Shown piece after piece: positions 32,691-64,000 of a stretch of 64,000 bases of DNA; the first letter of the stretch is position 1; every line of letters begins with the position of its first letter. Location: positions 27,025,936 to 27,089,935 of the forward strand of contig NW_024881327.1 of assembly GCF_018691265.1 (NCBI RefSeq). Reading direction: 5' to 3'. The position numbers were made by a program, and so were the translations under genes. Under the pieces are notes generated by a model. It saw only the letters and a list, made by a program, of their open reading frames with translations. It did not search any database and was not told the origin of the DNA. This DNA comes from Tyto alba (lineage: Eukaryota > Chordata > Aves > Strigiformes > Tytonidae).

Positions 32691-35423
32691 AAAACGTAGG
32701 AAGAGCGCCTTGAGACAAATATAGGAGGCTTCTAGGAGTTCAAGTGCAGCGATGCTGGGATTGGAGCAGGGCCACCCAGCCGAGCCCAGCGGCCTGTCTC
32801 TGCCCGTGGCCAAGGCAGGACGCCCGGGAAGCGCGAGAGGCCGGGGAAAGCCCAGAGCACTTGCCCGTCCCCCTGACCCCGCTCCTGCCACCAGCACGTC
32901 ACACCCCACAGTTCTTGTTCACCTTCGTGGCTTTAAGCAGCCAAGGCCGTGCAGAGTCCCAAGTCACCCATGTCCTGCTCCTGTATTAATAAACATCTTT
33001 TCCTCCTGGGCAGGACAGAGGCGGAGAACAACAGAGACCAGTGTCCTTACTCACCTTCCTGTTACTGTATAGGTAGTTTTCATGCAAAAAAACCCACAAA
33101 CTCTAAAATGGATCCTTTTAATGTTTTTGAAGCCATTAACTGTCCTTCCTACAGAAAGAAACTAGTATGAATGCCCTTTCCTTGAATATAAAAACAGCAA
33201 GCTTATGCAGAAACCAGCAGAAAAGTATACTACTAGACTAATTTCACCAGCTACTTTTAGCAAGAAAATAGCTGAGTCGGACCAAAAAACGCTGGTGTTT
33301 TCAGAAATGAGTTATCGTTCACATGAGAACCGATTCTGTTCATTTCACTTTTCCCAATGCACAGAGCTGTAAGAAATCTTGAAAAATATATTACGCTAAG
33401 TATCTCCCAGATTGCCTTTGCAGCCGAGCTGGGCAGGGTGGCAGGTGTTCGCCTGGTTCTTCTCACAGCCTTCATCTGGAGGAACACGGAGGCAGCTGGT
33501 GTCGCGCTTCTTGAGACCACGTGCTGGGTGGGGATGAGTAGCTTGTCTGACATCCCACAGAGTTGTTTGCACTAGCAAGAATTTTAAACAGTGTCTCATA
33601 GCAGGACTGTGAAAAGTTGCAATTTTTGCTGAAGTCTCAAGAAAAACATGGCAAAAAGAATGGAAAAGAACAGAAGGAACTCATAGTTTGTATTCTGCGT
33701 GTTATATGTGATAACCAAAAGTCAGGTAACGCTAGGGACGGACCACCCTCTTAGTAAGGCACATACCATTCATCCCCAATATGCTTATTTTTTGCATGTC
33801 ACTGGCTGTAGCTGACAATAGAAGTAAACTTTCAGGGATCATTTAAGAGAAGCAAGGAGGCCTGCATGCTTTAAGGGAGAAGGCATCACATGCCCTTCTA
33901 AGCTGTATATTTGTAAGATATTAAAATAATTTTCCAAAAGAAAATGGACTTACATGTTTATCCATGTTTATGCAGATGATAGGAGTTCAGATTACAACAG
34001 AAGTATCTTCTTCTGTTTAGTCTTAGTGTTGTAAAAGATAGAGTCCACTCTTGTCTCACGTGAGAGTGCCACACTGCAGAGAAACTCAGACTTCCCAACT
34101 TTCAAAACTAACAATTTTTTTTTTTAAAAAATTCATTGTTTATAACAGATGTGGATGATGCACCAAGTTGAAAAATCACTTTGCTGGTAAGGAATCATTT
34201 TAGCTACCTGTTCCTTTCAATCCTGCTGCAGATCTGCAGTTTAATTTAATCACTACAGTTATGTTTTGCATCCTGTAAGTGCTCAAGGTAGAGTCACAAC
34301 AGTTTATCATTTAGTGTGAAGAGGACAGTGACACACAGTACAACTGTATGAGATGCCAGGGCTGAAAATGCTTTTCTAAAACAATCCCTGTGGAAAGTGA
34401 GTCTCATGGAATCTTTTCCTTTCAGTTCTTTAATTCTCCGCGTAGAGAGCATCTTCTTTACCGTGAGGTTTTGTGTAACGTATGGATACTCCAGAGAGCA
34501 CCTGAATCCCAGCCTCAGCTTGCTCAAACAAGACGACTACAAACAGACTGCCTGGAAGCATCAGCCTCGTACTACAGAGCGGCATCTATGTAAGTCAAGA
34601 GCAGGTGGGGTTTCTGTTTTGTTTTTTAAATCAAAGCACCCTCACATCACACGTGTTTTATTTAAAAAATCAGAATGAAAAAGAATAAATCTCACGTTTA
34701 GTCCTGTTCTTACAGATCAAAAGAGGGAGAACTAAAGCCATATCACTGTTGTATTTGTTTCCCGCATTTTTCTCAGAAATATCTGTATTAAAGTTATAAA
34801 TGATCAAAACTCTGTGCTCTGGAGCCACCCAAGACTTCAGCAGCATAAGCAGCTTTAACCCTATGCCTCCTTACATCTTCATTGCTTATGTTCCTTCACC
34901 ACTGCAACTGGACTCATAGAGGGTAACGCACTATCGAATAAATCATGACCTAGCACTTCTGGGCCCAAACCAAAGGAGCTGCCGTACCTTTGCTCAAAAT
35001 AAAAGAACAGTAGAAACAGTATTTTCTGTCTTGAGTCTTGCAATAGGATGAGGCTAATTATTAACAAGAGTTTAATATAGAAGAGTTTGTTACAGAAACC
35101 TACTAAAAGAGAAGCGCAAAAGGCTCTTCATTGCCTGTGATTTTGATTCGCCTCTATTTTCCTGAAGGGGTGTGGGGCAAATGGTTCTTGACTGCAGAAC
35201 TAAAAAGCGATGAAGGGAGGTGTAGCGGAGCACAATTTAGAAGCAGGAGGTGTGAAGCCAGCTCTGCATAAGGTCATCTAAGTAGGGGGAAATATTTTAA
35301 TCTACTGCCTTAATTACAAAGTAGGGGACTATGCTGGGATAAACAATTAATAGTGAGCCTCACAGGCTAGATTTTTTGAAACAGATTTAAGTGGTCACCA
35401 AATAGAAGGAAACCTAGCTTAAC

Positions 35424-35429
35424 TTTATT
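35424..35429 (-). terminator. Candidate SLAIN2 poly(A) signal AATAAA
   Basis: The complement of tttatt, about 3.25 kb after the SLAIN2 stop. It is the first AATAAA found by reading and is not supported by transcript data. Confidence 0.3.
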
Positions 35430-36611
35430 AACACCAAGATAGGAAAAGGATAGCATTCACGTTACTATTGGATATACTACGTTGCTTTGTAGCAAAATGC
35501 AGATTACAGAAAGTTACCAAGTTCAAAACAAGCTTTTTGCTTGTGTGTGAGCCAAAAAATAGAGGCATTCATATATGAGCTAGCTAAAACATGTACTTAA
35601 CAATTCAAAGGCAGCTTTAGGTACATTTTTACATTGGTCAATTTTCTGCATAAATTCCAGAATTTTCAAAATGAAAAATTTGTTTCATGTGGTTGGTTGA
35701 TGTGAGCACAAATCCTGTAAAAATAGAAAGGCAGCTTGTATACACTAAGGAATTACAAAACCAAATCACTCTGGATGCAAATTCGGAATAGTTTTTCACA
35801 TAACTGAATTATGCATTGTCCTTCCAGAGCAGAGGCACAACACAAATCTTCATCCATCTGTCAATGAAATCACAGATATTCACCCAAATACAGCATTGTA
35901 CTCAGTTCATGAATTACAGGGGAGCAGAAGCTGATGTTGGTAACTTCTGAAAAAGTAAATATAGTTCTTGAAAAACAACCCAACCAGCCAAAAAAGGCCT
36001 GAAGTAATACCCTCTAGATTTCTAAAAGCTTTTAAAAACAATGTGTTATAAAATAATGATCCAGGAAGTATTCTGTGGTAAGAATATTTTATATATTTTT
36101 TTTTTACACTTTTAACACTTACAAAAAAACCCAGTCAAACACAAAAAAATTAAATAACTTTGCAAGCAGAACAAGTCCTTCTGCCTACACACATACAACA
36201 ACTCCGAGCTGTTGGCACAAAAAGTAATCCACATTCATAAAACCCTTACTACTATATCAAACATAAGTTAAGTAAATCATAGGCACTAGTTTATCAAATC
36301 CATATTTCCACACTTCTGCAGTAAATCTCTAAACACAGAGCCCCGTGATTTCCTGATATCAATAAACTGGTAATGCACAAAGGCTTTCTAGTAAACAGAC
36401 AGTCTGTCTTTTCAGGAAGTCATTGGCTGTACTTCAGGGGAGAACAGCAGAGGAAAGAATCCTTATAAAACTTAAGCTGAACTTACCCAAGTGATGAATT
36501 ACTTAAGGAAACGTACACGACAGTTTGATGCAGCGATGGTAAACCCCCCAATACCATCATCTAAACTGATTTTAAAAATTTAAAAGTCAGTCAAGTGTTG
36601 GATAAAATCCA

Positions 36612-36613
<2 letters not shown>

Positions 36614-36647
<34 letters not shown>
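36614..36647 (-). repeat. T34 on plus (A34 in SLAIN2 sense)
   Basis: Thirty-four T on plus. It lies in the inferred 3'UTR, so the RNA would carry an internal A34. Confidence 0.9.
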
Positions 36648-38683
36648 CAACCAAGACTGCAGCATTGCTTTGTAAAATGCTGAAATGTTAAAATTTGGGC
36701 TTTAGTGAGAATATGCACATTTGGTCTAGTCCTCTCCTCTGCTCAACAGTGATGTGAGTTACCGACATCCATTATCTGTGCCAGCGAATGACCCCAGGCT
36801 GGATTAGTGGTATGTACTGGTTTACTGCTTCAAGGTAGTTTCTTTACCCCTGCTGAAATCTGACTGAATTACAGTATATTTGATTCCCTGACTTCAATGT
36901 CTCAGCACAAATCGTGGTCTGGAGTGTGAAGTTGTTCATCAACCCAAAGCTTGCTTGAGTTATCAGAGCTGCAAATTAGTCTCCACTCCTTCCTATTTGG
37001 CTTCTTCCAAGTCAAGTAGTATTGCATGGCTTTTCATCCCGGAATATGTTAATGCTGGCCTAAAATTCAAGTGCTAGAATTTCAGGGTTAGTTATCCTCT
37101 TAGTGGTGGGAGTCAAAATAGACCAGCAGTTCCAAACTCAGATACTAACGGGGCTGAACGCTACCTACTGTCCAATCCAACTTGTAGTGTTCGTCAGTCA
37201 TTGCACAAAGGATATTCCCTTCACATTCTCTTACTTCATCAACTGTACATCCAAAATACTGAAAAAGCTTCAAACAAAATCCCTTCCATTTAACTAGTCC
37301 CACCCAATACAACTTCAGTTACAAATGTTTGCACGATGTCTTCCAAAACAGAAAACAATGGTTCAAATGCTAAATATATGAGTTGTTCTGAGAAAAATGT
37401 GTTAGAATAAGTCAGAGCCACCAGAGGAATTTAATAGCTTGTAAACAGACATAGCAGGTTTCATACTCTGTTACCAGTAATGTAAGATACACATATGTAA
37501 GGCAAAGTACATATTTCAACACACTTACATGGGCAATATCTTCTGTAAAAATATTTACAATTTAAAATAAACCAATTTAAGAAATGGATGAAAGTAAAAA
37601 AATAGGATACAGAAAACTCCCTCATACCATGGAACATCACCTAAATGAATATCATTTGGCATCAAGAGTCAACTCATTACCTTAGAATTTGTATGTTACA
37701 AGTGCATAGTTGTGTTTCCTTCTCCTTATCTATCAGCATTTACAGTTGCTCCAGGCTGCAAGCATAGTGATATGGTATTAGAACAAATTAACATACAACT
37801 TACTCTTTCCTTTGTAAGGAAACCTGCTATAAAAAAATGTTTTCCCCGAATAGCGAGCCATGTGTTAAAAATGTGGCTACAATAGCAAAGGCCATCTTTC
37901 CTGAGCCAGGAACTTTGAAGTCAGAAAGATTGTACAACTGATACTAAGCCCTTTTGGCAATCAAACATACAAGAGCATGTGAAACTGATAAATCAACATA
38001 GGAAAGATGCAATCTATACTATTGCATTTGTGTGTGTCTGCTACATTCAAGCCTCTCATGTTAATAAGAGCCATGGCCACTACTTACTGTTCTGCCTAAT
38101 CCTCCAGAGTAACTTCTGATTCTTTCTGAAGGATGTACGTACCACTGTCCCCAATGAGAATGTCGTATAACTGTGAAAAGCAATGCTTCACTAGCAGTGT
38201 AGCAGTCTGCAATCAGAATATTAGTTCTGATTAACGTAGCCTTGTTTCAATAGTACATATTCACCAATTTTTCTGCTGAATTAAAACAGGCTGAAAATGA
38301 AGTTCTGGACAATGTAAATTGACTGTTATACTTGCTTTTTTTTTCAAGATGGGCATTTCTTTGGCATTCGTTAGGTTTTTGCCCAGACACTGGCCACTGT
38401 CATAAATGCTCATATTGATACATTTTTAGCAAGCAAGAAAAAACCCCCAGAGCTGATAGCAATTTAATGTAGAAGTGATTGTATGACCACCAAACATCTG
38501 ATGTTAGATGTCATTAAAGTGCTGCTTTATAATCTCTGCCAGTTTGTGCTAATAGAGACAGAGAGGTCTGGAATTTTTACAAATCCCAAAAGTCACATCT
38601 GAACAGTTTGTATAATCAAGCTGTCTTTGAGCCCGGTGAGGAAGCATCCATGAGTACTGGAACTTTGCATTAAACTTTGCAGT

Positions 38684-61908
<23,225 letters not shown>

Positions 61909-64000
61909 CTGAAAAGAAGAGGGGGAAAAAAAAAAATAAATTTAAAAAAATATCTATGAAGACAGACAAAATCAGCATGAGATCAGTCATGTAACAAAAT
62001 ACCACCTACTATGCAATTTCTGTTTTTATACTATACCTACAGTACAGTCCCAAAATACAAAGAAAGCACAAGTTTTACCTCTAAATCAACCATTTTGATT
62101 ACAGTGTAATACTGATAAAATATGGCTACCCAATGACTTCTGGCAAGAAGTGATGCCTATATTGCTACACTGAGATATACCAACCAATATGCCAGGAAAT
62201 AAAAAAAAAAGTAGTCTTCACTTTTCAGACATCTTTGGTATATGGACAATTTCACTGTCACATAAATATACAAATCAGGATTTACTTTTCAGATTTAAGT
62301 AGCATTCACCTGAAAGAAGGAAATAAAGCACTAAGCAATATGCAACTGTTGTCTTCCTAAACACAAAGATGTAGCAAGTGATAAACACCTTAACAGCCAA
62401 GGAACAGTGCTAAACTGCATAGAACACATCTACTATTTCAGTAGCCTTGAACAGTAAACATTTTATTTTTATTTATAATTTTATCCTAGCACCTGATCCT
62501 TCAGTTTTCCTTTGAACACAGAACAAAGGGACTATCTTTGTCCGAAGGGGTATACAATCAAGAATTAAAAACAAGGAACAAGAGATAAGGCACATAGAGA
62601 AAAACAGTGAGATCATATTGTTCTGTGGGACATGATGAGGCCTTTGCCCATCAGCATCTCCATTCATTTATTTTAACATTAGCACTCCAAGACTGAAGAA
62701 AGTATTCCAGTTTAAAGGCTCTAGAAATTTAGATGAAAGTTCCTTTAATCTGTTTGTTGAAGAAGTCGTCATAAATGATCACACATTCAAAAAAGGATAT
62801 TTAAGCCTTATCTTTGGACTAGAACCAAACTTGGAATACGCTTCAGCAAAAGACAGTGAACTGCAAGATCTACAGCTCTAACTAGAGCTTACGGATATGC
62901 AGAAATAGTTAAACGAGCGTTTCTTCTAGGAGTAATGACAGACTTCATATTCCAAGTGAATATGGTTTTATGCCACACACTAACTTAGGAACATTTAACA
63001 GCCTAATCAGCCATACTTCCATACAAAACAGACAGCAAAAATTCTTGTTTCCTTTATGACAATGACACCAGCAACACAGGTTATTTACCACAGCTCTATT
63101 ACAAGACTATTAGCTGATCCTTCCTCTGTAATACTAGAACTTGAGCTCAGTTGGTTTTATAAAACAGCTTTAAAAGATTTTTTTTTTTTTTTTAATTACT
63201 ACCCTTAAGGTCACTCACAAAAGTTTCCTAAAAATCATGCTTGCAAAACTACCACAAATATCTCACCCAAAACACTGATCGCTTTGTTTAGAGCATGCTC
63301 TGAAATACTCCTCCCTTATGAACACTGAAATTAAAAAGCTGTTTGCAAATGCAGGAAAGAGGATTTTCATTAGCTGACAGGTTTTCAAACAAAAATGAAG
63401 CTGTCTGTAACTATGTAAATAGCCACTGCCACATACTACAGTCCACCTGGCTTATGCTTTGGCCAGTATAATGCCAGTCATTAAAATTGATTTTGTAGAA
63501 ATCCTTACAATTTTCAGAGGCACTCTGCCTACAAGCAAAGCTGAAAGCCCATCACAAATTTATAGCCCTGAAGATCCTTGGAAAGCACAAAAATCACACA
63601 GTTTTTACAGTTCTATGTAAACAGTTACACAAATTGCTGTCCTTTCTGCAATTATCTGCATATAGTTAAAAGTAATATTTAACACTTACTAGCTCTCTAA
63701 CACTTTGAATTTACTGTCTTTTTAGTATTTATTTGCCTGTACTTTTTTCTGTCTTAAGGTATGTTTACATAGTATATAGAAGTGTCAAAAGCAACAAAGC
63801 CAACTTTAGTGCTGTACAGGCTAGACTGAATCCCAGTTCTCCGGATAGCTGACATGCCTTGCTGTGTTTGAGGAGTTCCATGCACATTTGAAGTGTTTAC
63901 AGTAATACCCAGGCAAGAAATTGAAGTGCATATCCTCTTTGAAAGACACACAAAAGGGATATCTTCAACAAGACTACTCTAATCAAAATAGCATCTGGTA
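61909..64000 (-). other. SLAIN2 intron 1 (right edge)
   Basis: 2.1 kb, AT-rich. There is no GC-rich first exon, so the SLAIN2 promoter lies outside the window. Confidence 0.75.

Larger units (their letters stand above)
22500..35423. other. Intergenic between SLC10A4 and SLAIN2
   Basis: About 12.9 kb with GC-rich patches at 22.5-23.2, 25.2-25.8 and 26.6-27.2 kb and AT-rich sequence elsewhere. Open frames up to 212 codons (26140-26778 minus, crossing a T24 tract) look like composition effects. I recognise no exon series, RNA gene or mobile element. A simple (AAC)n run lies near 32,668-32,690. SLC10A4 regulatory sequence is plausible near 22-23 kb, but no specific site is supported. Confidence 0.6.
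35424..38683 (-). other. SLAIN2: SLAIN2 3'UTR (tentative extent)
   Basis: AT-rich sequence directly follows the SLAIN2 stop, with no coding signal. The first AATAAA I found on this strand is the complement of 35424-35429, which sets the tentative end. A long 3'UTR of about 3 kb would be usual for SLAIN2. An A34 tract in transcript sense lies at 36614-36647, and non-canonical signals upstream could end it earlier. Confidence 0.4.

Overview
The window is vertebrate nuclear DNA, almost certainly from a bird. It has spliced genes with GT-AG introns, two sense-strand 3' fragments of CR1 LINEs (the typical avian retroposon), and a GC-rich CpG-island block set in AT-rich sequence. Gene order is FRYL(+) - ZAR1(-) - SLC10A4(-) - SLAIN2(-), the same neighbourhood as human chromosome 4p (remembered, not searched). 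Gene names come from reading the exon translations, without database searches.

Layout. 1-14,490: the last coding exons and 3'UTR of FRYL, including an 18-nt microexon too short for an ORF scan. 14,490-17,640: intergenic. 17,640-19,270: ZAR1, complete, four exons and very short introns, convergent with FRYL. 19,736-21,977: SLC10A4, complete, three exons, ending about 0.5 kb upstream of ZAR1. About 17.8-22.5 kb is one large CpG-rich block. 22.5 to about 35.4 kb: intergenic, no supportable gene. From about 35.4 kb (3'UTR; its end is uncertain) to 61,908: SLAIN2 exons 8 to 2. Exon 1 lies beyond the right edge.

The four genes are not a functional unit. FRYL is a very large scaffold linked to NDR kinases. 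ZAR1 is an oocyte RNA-binding translational regulator. SLC10A4 is a synaptic-vesicle member of the bile-acid transporter family. SLAIN2 is a microtubule plus-end factor.

The most interesting signals are two unannotated SLAIN2 cassette-exon candidates, 84 nt and 78 nt. Each is flanked by good splice sites, is a multiple of three, and has the exact phase (1-1) of the intron that holds it. The second would break a Ser-Ala-Ile-Pro motif formed only at the canonical exon 6/7 junction, so splicing could switch an EB-binding (SxIP) site. Others are the FRYL microexon with a TGC element just before its acceptor, and two long oligo-U tracts in the short 3'UTR of ZAR1. No bacterial-type system, CRISPR array or tRNA/rRNA gene was seen.
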